Shown here: positions 6,316 to 12,779 of the stretch, one piece after another | How the letters are laid out: the number at the start of each line of letters is the position of its first letter | Position numbering within the stretch: position 1 is the stretch's first letter | Virus record (IMG/VR): IMGVR_UViG_3300025921_000053 | Coordinates: 1 to 37,628 of that record | Source of the DNA: a virus | Direction: 5' to 3' (one strand) | DNA length: 37,628 nt | The notes under the pieces: generated by a model | The model's input: only the letters and a program-made list of their open reading frames with translations | The model's database searches: none | What the model was told of the DNA's origin: nothing | Made by a program: the position numbers and the translations under genes

Positions 6316-6549
6316 TCAGTGGGTGTCGGTTGCTGGGCGTTCCGCCATTTGCGCCTGTTCGGTCGGGCGCTGTGTAACTTTGACGGTGAAGTTGTCGGAA
6401 CTAATCCCGGAATAGCCCTGGATGTTCTTCGCCTCGACGCTCTTCACCAGCGGAATCCGCTCATCCTTGAAGAGCACGGTCGAGAAATAGTGCTGGATGG
6501 CCTCGACCATCGTGGCCTGATTCAGACTGATCTCGTTATCGCCGATCAT
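6316..6549 (-). CDS. Small soluble phage protein
   Basis: 77 aa from the ATG at 6549, overlapping the lipoprotein stop by ATGA. Mixed alpha/beta (TMVEAIQHYFSTVLF, IPLVKSVEAK, NFTVKVTQRP). No family recognised. It lies between the lipoprotein and the endolysin genes. Confidence 0.6.
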   Translation of the reverse strand: MIGDNEISLNQATMVEAIQHYFSTVLFKDERIPLVKSVEAKNIQGYSGISSDNFTVKVTQRPTEQAQMAERPATDTH

Positions 6550-7214
6550 CGCGCCGACCTTTCCTGCGGCATCGCCGCGACGTTCACCACGAAGTCGTAT
6601 TCCTTCGCTCCGCTCCACGGCGCGGTGAACAGGTGCGTGGTAGCGGTGGCGCCGGGGCCAAGCTGTATCGGATCTTTCCACGCGAGAGCGTCGAAGCTCT
6701 GGGCAACCGGCCGTTCGACCTGTTGCAGATGAGCCAGCACGTCCGGCAGGGCGTAGAGGAATCCCGTGCCCGCTTCTATCCACGTCGGCTTCAGATATTT
6801 CGAGAGCCGCGCCAGCACGTAGGGTCCGAGCTTCACGCCCTGCTGCCCGATCCTGCCGGCGCGAGCGAGCGCGGAATAAGTCTGGGCATCGCCGATAAGC
6901 AGCAGCATGCTCGGGTAGTCGAACGGCTCGAGGTGCGCGGCCTGGCCGATCACGAGACTCGGATAAATGTTGATCGTCTCGGTGGAAGAGTTCTGCGCGC
7001 TTACCAGCCACATCATGGCCACGCCCGAGATTCGCTTATTGAGCAGCCGTGGGACGGATCCGGCGCCGGCGGGCGAGATGCGGAAGCCGATCACGCCCGG
7101 CTGAAGGGGCATAGGCGCCGGCGGAGGAGCGGGAAGGGTGGGAAGTTTTGCCGCGCACCCGGACAGCAGCAACGCGCAAAGCGGGAGGGCCGATCTGTGA
7201 AACGCGGAGTTCAT
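6546..7214 (-). CDS. Phage lipoprotein
   Basis: 222 aa. A lipobox signal peptide (LCALLLSGC, Cys at residue 20) is followed by a Pro-rich linker and a beta-rich domain of about 180 residues. It would be lipidated and anchored at the inner or outer membrane. Next to the endolysin it could act in lysis (spanin-like) or in superinfection exclusion; it is larger than typical o-spanins. The ATG overlaps the previous stop by 4 nt. Confidence 0.65.
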   Translation of the reverse strand: MNSAFHRSALPLCALLLSGCAAKLPTLPAPPPAPMPLQPGVIGFRISPAGAGSVPRLLNKRISGVAMMWLVSAQNSSTETINIYPSLVIGQAAHLEPFDYPSMLLLIGDAQTYSALARAGRIGQQGVKLGPYVLARLSKYLKPTWIEAGTGFLYALPDVLAHLQQVERPVAQSFDALAWKDPIQLGPGATATTHLFTAPWSGAKEYDFVVNVAAMPQERSAR

Positions 7215-7387
7215 CCCCGTATCTTGGCGGGCAGCTCGGCGAGATGATCGAGGACGGTGTTGTGAACTTCGCTCGTAGCTTTGCCGGCGGCGTGGGCATC
7301 CTCGATTGCCTTGATCAGCTCTTCCACAACCGGAGCGAGCCGCTCGATTATGGGCTCGAGGGCGATGATCAGCTTGATGAGATACAT
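7211..7387 (-). CDS. 58-aa helical small protein
   Basis: The ATG at 7387 has GGAG 10 nt upstream, and the stop overlaps the lipoprotein start (ATGA). The sequence is a single amphipathic helix-rich chain (MYLIKLIIALEPIIERLAP). It could be a small membrane-associated lysis protein. No family recognised. Confidence 0.6.
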   Translation of the reverse strand: MYLIKLIIALEPIIERLAPVVEELIKAIEDAHAAGKATSEVHNTVLDHLAELPAKIRG

Positions 7388-7400
7388 TCGACGTTTTCTC

Positions 7401-7808
7401 CTACGCCGCTTTCGCGACGCGTGCGACGGTTTCGACCGTGCGATACCCGGTCTGTTCGGTGGTCACGTAATCCGACAGCTCTTCGGCGGTGAGTAACTCC
7501 TTCAGGTCCTTCATGAGGATGCTGAGCTTCGGCATCAGCGCCGCGAGCGTGAACCGCTTGATGAGTTTTGGAACGTTCGGGCTTTTCTCGTTGCGCCGCG
7601 GCGACGCAATCGCGGTGTAGTGTTCGCCGGCGTAAGTTGGCGAGCTGGCGGCGGGCTCATCCTCGGCCCAGGACGTTACTTCAGCCCTCAGCCGCTTCTG
7701 TTCGTCCAGATCGGGTTTCAGTTTGGCGAGAGCTGGAATCAGCTTGGCGTCCAGTGCGCCCAGGCGGTCGACAGTTTCACGTTGCTTTGCGGTCACGATT
7801 CTTGCCAC
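7401..7808 (-). CDS. Helical phage protein
   Basis: 135 aa from a GTG in the motif TGTCGATTAGTG. Long helical regions (LGALDAKLIPALAKLKPDL, ALMPKLSILMKDLKELL) suggest an oligomeric or membrane-peripheral protein. There is no Shine-Dalgarno; initiation probably depends on coupling to the preceding linker ORF, which stops at TAG of TAGTG. Function unknown. Confidence 0.6.
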   Translation of the reverse strand: MARIVTAKQRETVDRLGALDAKLIPALAKLKPDLDEQKRLRAEVTSWAEDEPAASSPTYAGEHYTAIASPRRNEKSPNVPKLIKRFTLAALMPKLSILMKDLKELLTAEELSDYVTTEQTGYRTVETVARVAKAA

Positions 7809-7837
7809 TAATCGACACGGTAGGGGAGTTTTGTGAG
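7806..7837 (-). promoter_or_regulatory. Bipartite motif, copy B
   Basis: CTCACAAAA, 11 nt, TGTCGATTAGT plus G of the GTG start of 7401-7808. See copies A (2533) and C (9174). Confidence 0.5.
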
Positions 7838-7915
7838 TTCTATGGCTTCGGGGAGAAGTGGGCGGGAGCCCTGGAACGGTCCGCCGTTTGCGCCTGTAAG
7901 GTTATAGAAACTCAC
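7808..7915 (-). CDS. Linker ORF through boundary repeat 3
   Basis: 35 codons from a GTG inside the end of the 58-aa gene to a TAG that overlaps the next GTG. It reads straight through repeat copy 3 (NLTGANGGPFQGSRPLLPEA) and ends LTKLPYRVD. It keeps ribosomes moving from gene to gene; whether the peptide itself acts is unknown. Confidence 0.35.
   Translation of the reverse strand: MSFYNLTGANGGPFQGSRPLLPEAIELTKLPYRVD
7846..7895 (+). repeat. Boundary repeat, copy 3
   Basis: CTTCGGGGAGAAGTGG end, a GGGC/GCCC mini-hairpin in the middle, core CGCCGTTTGCGCC. Faces copy 4 (8527) and with it brackets three small genes. Confidence 0.9.
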
Positions 7916-8078
7916 GCAGGCGCGCCGGGACGACGAGCTTCCCACCCAGCGCCTCGAAGATGCGCCGATCCAACTGCCAGATCTGCCATTCAAGTTTCCG
8001 GCGTTCCTCGATCAGGCACGTGAGTTCTTCACAGATCAGCGCATACGCCAGCCTTGCTCGATTGGTTCGGCGCTTCAA
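7902..8078 (-). CDS. 58-aa coiled-coil protein
   Basis: TTG start at 8078, two bases after the upstream stop. LICEELTCLIEERRKLEWQI and WQLDRRIFEALGG form a helical hairpin or coiled coil. No family recognised. The start codon choice is the main doubt. Confidence 0.5.
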   Translation of the reverse strand: MKRRTNRARLAYALICEELTCLIEERRKLEWQIWQLDRRIFEALGGKLVVPARLREFL

Positions 8079-8080
8079 CG

Positions 8081-8401
8081 CTATGCCGCTTTCGGCAGCT
8101 CGCGGGATTCCTTGAAGCGTTTCGCGGCCAGCGCGCGCGCCAGGTTGCGCCGATCGCGGCGGGACATTTCGGGATAGTCCTGCTTTGCGCGCCGGTACAG
8201 CTCCGTTCGCAGCGCGGCCCGGACGTTCTGGCGGGTGAGCACCACGGGCAGGGGTTTCTCGCGCTTCAGCCCGGACTTGCGGGCCTTAGCCCACAGCCGG
8301 CGCGCGGCGCCGGGGATGAACGTGGGGCGCTTGCGGAGCAGGGCTTCGGCCTCCACCGCCCTGCTGGCGAAGGTGGCGAGGCTATTCAGGACGCGCGTCA
8401 A
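8081..8401 (-). CDS. Basic helical phage protein
   Basis: 106 aa from a TTG at 8401 (AAGG about 10 nt upstream). Arg/Lys-rich and helical (RRLWAKARKSGLK, RRAKQDYPEMSRRDRRNLAR). It may bind nucleic acid. A longer frame exists upstream, but it runs antiparallel through the preceding gene and has poor composition. Confidence 0.5.
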   Translation of the reverse strand: MTRVLNSLATFASRAVEAEALLRKRPTFIPGAARRLWAKARKSGLKREKPLPVVLTRQNVRAALRTELYRRAKQDYPEMSRRDRRNLARALAAKRFKESRELPKAA

Positions 8402-8403
8402 TG

Positions 8404-8595
8404 TTAGATTACCTTGATCCCGTTGGCGCGCAGGATGGCCGCGAGGCAGGGCCACGCGATGTAGATGACCACTAGCGCGAGCGATACCCACATAGCCACG
8501 CAAAGCAGCAGAAACGCCAGAAAGTTCAGGCGCAAACGGCGGCCCGATGAGGGCTTCCGCCCACGGACCCCGAAGCTATGGAAGTGCGTACTCAA
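8404..8595 (-). CDS. Small membrane protein, holin-like
   Basis: 63 aa. One long hydrophobic stretch (NFLAFLLLCVAMWVSLALVV and on to about residue 52) may form one or two membrane passes. The TTG start overlaps the sigma-factor stop (TTGA) and has GGGAGG 8 nt upstream. Its N-terminal 25 residues (FGVRGRKPSSGRRLRL) are encoded by boundary repeat copy 4, so the repeat has become coding sequence. A holin role is inferred from size and context. Confidence 0.55.
   Translation of the reverse strand: MSTHFHSFGVRGRKPSSGRRLRLNFLAFLLLCVAMWVSLALVVIYIAWPCLAAILRANGIKVI
8527..8575 (-). repeat. Boundary repeat, copy 4
   Basis: Inverted relative to copy 3, with a GGGC/GCCC mini-hairpin. Lies inside the 5' coding part of the holin-like gene. 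Confidence 0.85.
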
Positions 8596-9176
8596 GCCGC
8601 AGTCCTCCCGCGCAGAGCAAAGTAGCGTCGCATCTTCGGAATCGCCGCCTGCTTGATCTGGGTAACCCGTGTGTGGTGGACGCCCAGCCGTTTACCCGTA
8701 GAAACGACACCGGCGCCCTGTATGCAAACGAGACGTACCACCTGGGCTTCGCGGTCGGGCAGGGAATCGACAGCCGCATTTACGGCTTTCTGCTGCTCCA
8801 GGCGCTCGATCTGGCGTTCGGCCGTTTCGGACCGGTCCACCAGGTGGAGGCCGGCGTCGTTCAGCGGCTCCATGGTGGCGTTGAACCAGTTCGACCGCCG
8901 GACGTACTCCCAGATCGCATTGTTGATCCGGGCCCTGGCGTACCTGGGGAACGGAACTTTGAAGATGGTCTGATACTTCTCCGCCGCGTGGAGTAACCCG
9001 ATATACCCGGCACTGCGGAGCTCGTCGAGCTCGAAAGAGGGGGGCAGCGATTTAGCGATGCTTCTCGCCGCGAGGTCAGCCAGGGACATGTTTGCGAGGA
9101 TCCGTTCATCGCGAACGGGGAGAGGGGTTTTCGGGAATGGGACGAGCTTCGGCGCGTGAGGCTGCGTCAAATACAC
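8592..9176 (-). CDS. Phage sigma-70-family factor
   Basis: 194 aa. A region 2-like block (DELRSAGYIGLLHAAEKYQ, then PFPRYARARINNAIWEYVRR, residues about 51-95) and a region 4-like HTH (SLPDREAQVVRLV, KRLGVHHTRVTQIK, residues about 138-182) match small alternative sigma factors of the FliA/SigF type. No region 1 is seen. It would direct host RNA polymerase to phage promoters, perhaps for late or lysis genes. The GTG start lies in the bipartite motif and shares a base with the TAG of a linker ORF. Confidence 0.8.
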   Translation of the reverse strand: MYLTQPHAPKLVPFPKTPLPVRDERILANMSLADLAARSIAKSLPPSFELDELRSAGYIGLLHAAEKYQTIFKVPFPRYARARINNAIWEYVRRSNWFNATMEPLNDAGLHLVDRSETAERQIERLEQQKAVNAAVDSLPDREAQVVRLVCIQGAGVVSTGKRLGVHHTRVTQIKQAAIPKMRRYFALRGRTAA

Positions 9177-9205
9177 TAATCGGCAGGATGACAGGATTTT
9201 GTGAG
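9174..9205 (-). promoter_or_regulatory. Bipartite motif, copy C
   Basis: CTCACAAAA, 11 nt, TGCCGATTAGTG, ending in the GTG start of the sigma factor. GCCGATTA is close to the -10 element of FliA-type promoters (GCCGATAA), although the start codon would then precede the transcript start. Confidence 0.5.
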
Positions 9206-9301
9206 TGAGGAGAAGATTTCTTTTGAGATGGCTTCGGGGAGGGGTGAGCGGGAGCTAAGGGCGGTCCGCCGTTTGCGCCTGGAGGATCGAGCGCTTTTCA
9301 A
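9176..9301 (-). CDS. Linker ORF through boundary repeat 5
   Basis: 41 codons. Its TTG overlaps the upstream stop (TTGA) and its TAG overlaps the sigma-factor GTG. It is basic at first (SSRRKRRTALSSRSPLPEA), read from the repeat, and ends SLTKSCHPAD, comparable with the end of the linker at 7808. Confidence 0.4.
   Translation of the reverse strand: MKSARSSRRKRRTALSSRSPLPEAISKEIFSSLTKSCHPAD
9232..9290 (+). repeat. Boundary repeat, copy 5
   Basis: CTTCGGGGAGGGGTG ... core CGCCGTTTGCGCC plus the extension TGGAGGATCGA, which serves as a Shine-Dalgarno in oppositely oriented copies. Confidence 0.9.
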
Positions 9302-9504
9302 CGGCGCCGTATTTGTCCCCGCCGGTACAATTGTCGAAGAACAGCAAAGCCCTCACTCCAAGTTTCAAGTTTTAGATCCTGGAAAGAGCTGGCGATAATT
9401 GCCGCTCTCTCGTCACCCGTCGCGCCGAATAGCGTGAAGGATCGTGGGTGGTATCCGAACCGCAGCAGCCATTGCCCGTCGCGTTTGAAGATCCGGGGTT
9501 TCAC
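9298..9504 (-). CDS. 68-aa protein of unknown function
   Basis: The GTG at 9504 overlaps the HNH stop (GTGA). The sequence begins KPRIFKRDGQWLLRFGYHPR, a beta-rich pattern with aromatic residues, and ends in a basic tail (RRGQIRRR). No family recognised. Confidence 0.55.
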   Translation of the reverse strand: MKPRIFKRDGQWLLRFGYHPRSFTLFGATGDERAAIIASSFQDLKLETWSEGFAVLRQLYRRGQIRRR

Positions 9505-9899
9505 ACCAGCAGCGGCCGCGCCGCGTCCTTCCGCGTCGACCGCGTTTCGCGGTGGTGCAGCTTGTCGTAGTTGAGGTGGCACCACTGGCAGAGCGCTTTG
9601 AGATTGTCGAGGTTATCGTGGCCCGGCCTGTGGTCGAGATGGGCGATGGTCAGGACGATCCGCGTCCGATGGGTCAGATTCCAGAGCGGCTCGAACGTTG
9701 TGGTACCTCCGTGATTGCGGTGCCACTGCGCGCCGATCTTCAGTAGCCGCCACATGCCTTCCGGGCCGCGGTGCACCTCGGCGTGGTTCGGCACGCCGCA
9801 CTGCTCGCAGCGGTTCCCCGCGCGCGCGAGGATGCGCGGCCGCGTGACCTCGCGCCACGTCTTGCCGTAGAACTTGCGGAGCTCAGGACGGATCGGCAT
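9501..9899 (-). CDS. HNH endonuclease
   Basis: 132 aa. Zinc-binding CEQCG and CQWCH pairs frame the catalytic block LTIAHLDHRPGHDNLDNLKA, a canonical HNH fold. It would nick or cut DNA. In phages such enzymes may help DNA packaging or homing, but there is no terminase nearby and no group I intron seen. The ATG lies 17 nt inside the preceding gene. Confidence 0.85.
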   Translation of the reverse strand: MPIRPELRKFYGKTWREVTRPRILARAGNRCEQCGVPNHAEVHRGPEGMWRLLKIGAQWHRNHGGTTTFEPLWNLTHRTRIVLTIAHLDHRPGHDNLDNLKALCQWCHLNYDKLHHRETRSTRKDAARPLLV

Positions 9900-10143
9900 G
9901 GGCTTTCTCGATTTCTTTATTTGCTGCCGCGCCCGCCTCTGGCGTGCGCTGGTCGGGAGCGGGGTGTCCCACCTGGGAATGGCGTCTCACCTTCCGCAAA
10001 ACCAGCAGCAGCCACTCGTAGAAATCTTCAAAATCTGCGGAGCTCATGTTCTCCGTCCAACTGACAGCGCAGCGCTCGCCATTGGGAAGCGTGAAAACGT
10101 CTTCGTGGATCGAACTGCCGCCGCCGTCGTACATTGCGCTCAC
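9883..10143 (-). CDS. Phage protein of unknown function
   Basis: 86 aa from a GTG at 10143 overlapping the stop of a short frame (GTGA). The core HEDVFTLPNGERCAVSWTE and FEDFYEWLLLVL is compact alpha/beta; the Ala/Pro-rich end is a flexible tail. No family recognised. The ribosome site is the GGAGG inside a GCGGGAGGTGGGGCGTGA junction. Confidence 0.55.
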   Translation of the reverse strand: MSAMYDGGGSSIHEDVFTLPNGERCAVSWTENMSSADFEDFYEWLLLVLRKVRRHSQVGHPAPDQRTPEAGAAANKEIEKAHADPS

Positions 10144-10368
10144 GCCCCACCTCCCGCCGCGCGCAGCGGCACAATCCGCTCGACCGGCGTATCGAATGCT
10201 TTGCGCGCCAGCTTCAGACAGGATCGGTGTGCCCATTCCGTTACCAGCTCTTTCGTCCCGCTCAATTCGCCGGCGTACACGGGTAACGCGTGGCTCGCGG
10301 AATCGCAGCTCCACCGACTCCGTAACGTACGGTGCTGCTGGACTCTGGCAGAAATAGCAATTGGTCAT
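10140..10368 (-). pseudogene. Frameshifted zinc-ribbon small gene
   Basis: The ATG at 10368 follows GGAGG and opens MTNCYFCQSPAAPYV. A different frame supplies VYAGELSGTKELVTEWAHRS, a Cys and the end PLRAAGGGA with a stop coupled to the next GTG. Removing one C from ACCCGTG near 10281 joins them into about 75 aa with CxxC ... H..C zinc ligands. Either a sequencing indel or a real frameshift. Confidence 0.4.
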
Positions 10369-10633
10369 AACGCCCCACCTCCTGCCGCGCGCGGCGCCGC
10401 GGGTCCACGTAGCGCACGGAGCGGTACTGATCGAGCAGCTTCAGCTCGTCGAGCGCGCGCTCGTAGCTGTCGCCAAAGCCGGGGATGCGGGCGTAGAGCG
10501 CGTTGCGCGTGGGCACGCTCAGCCGGTGGAAGCAGGTCTGGCAGACGGCGTGGCCGCGCTTCTTCCAGCGGGTGCACGCGCACAATTCCTTGGCGAGGAT
10601 GGCGACTTGTTCCTTTACGGTGAGAGTGGTCAT
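10262..10633 (-). CDS. Small zinc-ribbon phage protein
   Basis: As read, 123 aa from the ATG at 10633 (alternative ATG at 10666 overlaps the upstream stop). The core LCACTRWKKRGHAVCQTCFH is a zinc ribbon with two Cys pairs, followed by a helical domain (YERALDELKLLDQYRS). The last 40 residues overlap the next gene by over 100 nt, unlike anywhere else here. A frame change near 10400 would end it RAAGGGAL, overlapping the next ATG by 4 nt, so an indel in a C run is likely. DNA binding is possible. Confidence 0.5.
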   Translation of the reverse strand: MTTLTVKEQVAILAKELCACTRWKKRGHAVCQTCFHRLSVPTRNALYARIPGFGDSYERALDELKLLDQYRSVRYVDPRRRARQEVGRYDQLLFLPESSSTVRYGVGGAAIPRATRYPCTPAN

Positions 10634-10662
10634 TGATTTTAGAAGTTCCTTTCTGAAGATCG

Positions 10663-11106
10663 TCATGGCTTCGGGGACTTGCCTGGAGTCGCTGTGGGGC
10701 TGGCCGCCGTTTGCGCCTGGACGGCCTCCGCTACGAGTTCTTCAGCCCGCATCTTTCCTTTTTCAGTCAAGCGCCAATTCCCGTTCGGCAACCGTTCAAA
10801 GAGTCCAATTGCGACCTGCACAGCCATGATGAATGTCAGCCCGTCGTCCAGGTCTGGCAACGGATCACGCCACACGCCGCCCGATACCAATGCTGCTGTT
10901 ATTCCAAAGACCCGATCGATGCTCAGCCCGGTGATCGCGGCCAGGTGTCGGTCGTCACGGTCCCGCATCAGAAACTTGTCTTCGGTACTGCACGTGTGAC
11001 TTGCCAATAGAACCAGGCCTGCATCCAGGCTGTCCTGATTGGGTAGGTCTTTGGAATCGCCTTTTAGGATGTCCTCCACGGCCCGTCGCATTAGGTCGAT
11101 TTTCAC
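10663..11106 (-). CDS. Winged-helix-like protein with repeat-coded tail
   Basis: 147 aa from a GTG overlapping the upstream stop. HLAAITGLSIDRVFGITAAL looks like an HTH, followed by a wing-like stretch (LPNGNWRLTEKGKMRAEELV). The C-terminus (VQAQTAASPTATPGKSPKP) is encoded by boundary repeat copy 6, the same frame that forms the tails of 18270-18575 and 19292-19567. Possible DNA-binding regulator. Confidence 0.55.
   Translation of the reverse strand: MKIDLMRRAVEDILKGDSKDLPNQDSLDAGLVLLASHTCSTEDKFLMRDRDDRHLAAITGLSIDRVFGITAALVSGGVWRDPLPDLDDGLTFIMAVQVAIGLFERLPNGNWRLTEKGKMRAEELVAEAVQAQTAASPTATPGKSPKP
10669..10720 (+). repeat. Boundary repeat, copy 6
   Basis: CTTCGGGG, diverged middle, CCGCCGTTTGCGCCTGG. 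Coding for the tail of the gene at 10663-11106. Confidence 0.85.
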
Positions 11107-11405
11107 GCCGCACCTCCCGCCGCCCGGCGGAAAGACCAGCGCGCGGCCTGGCGCGGATCTTCCGCCTGCAGCTTGCCGAGCGTCTCGGCGTTCACGCGGT
11201 CGCTCTCGGTGAGCGCGGCTTTGCGTAGGGCGTGCATGTAGGCGCCTTCGCGCCTGCCGAAGTCCCAGTACCAGGCGAGCGTGCTGATCGGGATTCCGTC
11301 TATCTCGTAGCGGTTTGATCGGTCCGTGCGGTGCCAGTTGAGCAGGCCGTCCATGAAGGCTGCTTCCTGTTGTGCGAGATCGGGGTTAGAGAATATGTCA
11401 ATCAT
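11103..11405 (-). CDS. 100-aa phage protein
   Basis: NPDLAQQEAAFMDGLLNWHR and STLAWYWDFGRREGAYMHAL are aromatic and helical. The ATG at 11405 has a GGAAGTG ribosome site. It ends RRAAGGAA inside a junction repeat that provides GGAGG for the next gene. No family recognised. Confidence 0.6.
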   Translation of the reverse strand: MIDIFSNPDLAQQEAAFMDGLLNWHRTDRSNRYEIDGIPISTLAWYWDFGRREGAYMHALRKAALTESDRVNAETLGKLQAEDPRQAARWSFRRAAGGAA

Positions 11406-11481
11406 GATTCACTTCCACTTTCTTTGATTTCTTCGGGGTGAGTGGTTGTCGCCCTGGTGCAGTTCGCCGTTTGCGCCTCAC
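11398..11481 (-). CDS. Linker ORF through boundary repeat 7
   Basis: 27 codons. The GTG overlaps the upstream stop (GTGA); the stop lies 8 nt inside the next gene. Very basic (RRKRRTAPGRQPLTPKKSKK). Basic linkers of the same frame occur at repeats 1 and 5. Confidence 0.4.
   Translation of the reverse strand: MRRKRRTAPGRQPLTPKKSKKVEVNHD
11431..11478 (+). repeat. Boundary repeat, copy 7
   Basis: CTTCGGGGTGAGTGG ... CGCCGTTTGCGCC. Starts directly at the stop of 11478-11708 and forms an inverted pair with copy 8 around that gene. Confidence 0.9.
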
Positions 11482-11708
11482 CCTTCCTCGATGTCGATCA
11501 TCTTCTTTACAGCACTAGCCGCTCGCATCAACGCTCCGTGGGCGACCAGAAGCGTTCCGTGAATTTCGGTGCTCACAGAGAAGAGCCGCTTGAGTTGTTG
11601 TTCGGCGAGATCAACATCACGCCGAACATTTGCGTACAGACCTAGCGAGCTGCTGGGTTCTTGTGGTGCAAGGCTTACGCGCGGTTGTGCCTTTTCTGTT
11701 TTTCTCAC
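11478..11708 (-). CDS. Repeat-bracketed 76-aa protein
   Basis: The GTG at 11708 stands 5 nt after the GGAGG supplied by repeat copy 8 (GGAGGATCGAGTG). LAEQQLKRLFSVSTEIHGTL and MRAASAVKKMIDIEEG suggest a helical protein. Bounded on both sides by inverted repeats. No family recognised. Confidence 0.6.
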   Translation of the reverse strand: MRKTEKAQPRVSLAPQEPSSSLGLYANVRRDVDLAEQQLKRLFSVSTEIHGTLLVAHGALMRAASAVKKMIDIEEG

Positions 11709-11788
11709 TCGATCCTCCGGGCGCAAACGGCGGATCGTCGCTGGGAGACAACCACTACTCCCCGAAGAAATGATTTTCTAATTGACAT
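11705..11788 (-). CDS. Linker ORF through boundary repeat 8
   Basis: 27 codons. A strong GGGGAGG lies 7-8 nt before its ATG (which overlaps the end of the upstream gene) and its TGA overlaps the next GTG. It encodes FLRGVVVVSQRRSAVCARRI. The SAVCA motif recurs in the linkers at 17160, 18572 and 19567. The best case for real translation of the repeat. Confidence 0.5.
   Translation of the reverse strand: MSIRKSFLRGVVVVSQRRSAVCARRIE
11711..11767 (-). repeat. Boundary repeat, copy 8
   Basis: Full element including the GGAGGATCGA extension that serves as ribosome site for 11478-11708. Confidence 0.9.
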
Positions 11789-11972
11789 GTATCACCTCCC
11801 CTTTCTCTTTTCTCCACAGCAGCTCCATGCGGAACTGGTAAGCACAGACGTCGAAGTCGTGGTCGGTTGGTTTTGTGAAGGTCTGCTGGCAGAGTGAGCA
11901 GACGTAGGTTTTTGTTGTTAGTGCCGCCATCGGGCTACAGCCCGCTGGCTGGTTGAGAGTGGGTGGGATCAC
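11778..11972 (-). CDS. Small zinc-finger-like protein
   Basis: 64 aa from a GTG overlapping the previous stop; an inner ATG at 11930 is possible. YVCSLCQQTF and later HDFDVCAYQF give a C-x2-C ... H-x4-C pattern like a zinc finger. A 14-nt perfect inverted repeat (CGGGCTACAGCCCG) precedes the inner ATG. Nucleic acid binding is inferred. Confidence 0.5.
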   Translation of the reverse strand: MIPPTLNQPAGCSPMAALTTKTYVCSLCQQTFTKPTDHDFDVCAYQFRMELLWRKEKGEVIHVN

Positions 11973-12247
11973 TGGGCGCACCGGATTCTCCGGGCCAGTG
12001 CAACCAGAGCAGTCAGATCTTCAAACACGCGGCATTTCAGGCAGCCGCACGGGATACTGAGAACGATCATGCTCCCGTCCCACCCTGTTCGGGAAGCAGG
12101 ATGATCCCGGACCAGACGCTCTGCCCTTTGCTCTATTTCGATCAGCTTCCATTCATCCGGCGGCCGAATCGGAGCGGTAGCGTTCGCAACCAGCGACGGC
12201 GCGGCTTGCGCCGGAGCGGCAGCAAAACCTTCAGATCGTTCTTTCAC
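11969..12247 (-). CDS. 92-aa protein with Cys pair
   Basis: GTG overlapping the upstream stop (GTGA) with AGGAGG just before. The N-terminal half is Ala/Pro-rich; the second half has LIEIEQRAERLVRDH and IPCGCLKCRVFEDL. Possibly metal-binding. No family recognised. Confidence 0.55.
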   Translation of the reverse strand: MKERSEGFAAAPAQAAPSLVANATAPIRPPDEWKLIEIEQRAERLVRDHPASRTGWDGSMIVLSIPCGCLKCRVFEDLTALVALARRIRCAQ

Positions 12248-12420
12248 TCTTCACACCTCCTGAATCTGGCAGGCGTCGCCATTTCCCTCGCCTCCTGCCG
12301 ACGTGAACTCTTAACGAGCACAGACCCACGTCCCGCCGGGCTGACCTTCCCCAAGGCTTCGGCGGCGGGTTCGCTCTTGTGCCCCGTATTCACGTCCCCC
12401 TCCACGCAGTTGAAATTCAT
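12244..12420 (-). CDS. 58-aa small protein
   Basis: The ATG overlaps the preceding stop (ATGA) and the stop overlaps the next GTG (GTGA), filling what would otherwise be a gap. MNFNCVEGDVNTGHKSEPAA and a basic end (SSRRQEAREMATPARFRRC). Supported by coupling only; function unknown. Confidence 0.5.
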   Translation of the reverse strand: MNFNCVEGDVNTGHKSEPAAEALGKVSPAGRGSVLVKSSRRQEAREMATPARFRRCEE

Positions 12421-12779
12421 AAACGATGATCTTTTTGGTAAACCGACGCCGCTTTCGCCTGCGGCGAAATGCTGGTGTGAACCTCCTCCATCAATCGGAG
12501 GATCTGCTGTTCGAGCGCCGTGATCCGGGCTCCTGCCTCATCACATCGATGTTCGAGAGCCCTCACGATATCCGGAAGATCCGAACGGTAGTTCGTCGCG
12601 ATGGCGTCGCCCAAAATTGGCCGGTTTAACGCCTCCACGTGTAGTGTGTGTTCTTTGGCTTCTTTTACGGCGGCGCCAATCAACGCGGCTGAGCGCCGTT
12701 GCTCTGAAAGATGGCGCGCGAAGGCGTCAGCGCGGCCATCGAAGCCAAAGGATTTCGCTGGAGCTGTGGCGGCTTTCAT
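12417..12779 (-). CDS. Helical protein in replication cluster
   Basis: 120 aa with long helices: DAFARHLSEQRRSAALIGAA, and LEHRCDEAGARITALEQQIL as a coiled coil. The ATG overlaps the J-domain gene stop by 4 nt. It could be a partner of the neighbouring replication proteins. No family recognised. Confidence 0.55.
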   Translation of the reverse strand: MKAATAPAKSFGFDGRADAFARHLSEQRRSAALIGAAVKEAKEHTLHVEALNRPILGDAIATNYRSDLPDIVRALEHRCDEAGARITALEQQILRLMEEVHTSISPQAKAASVYQKDHRL

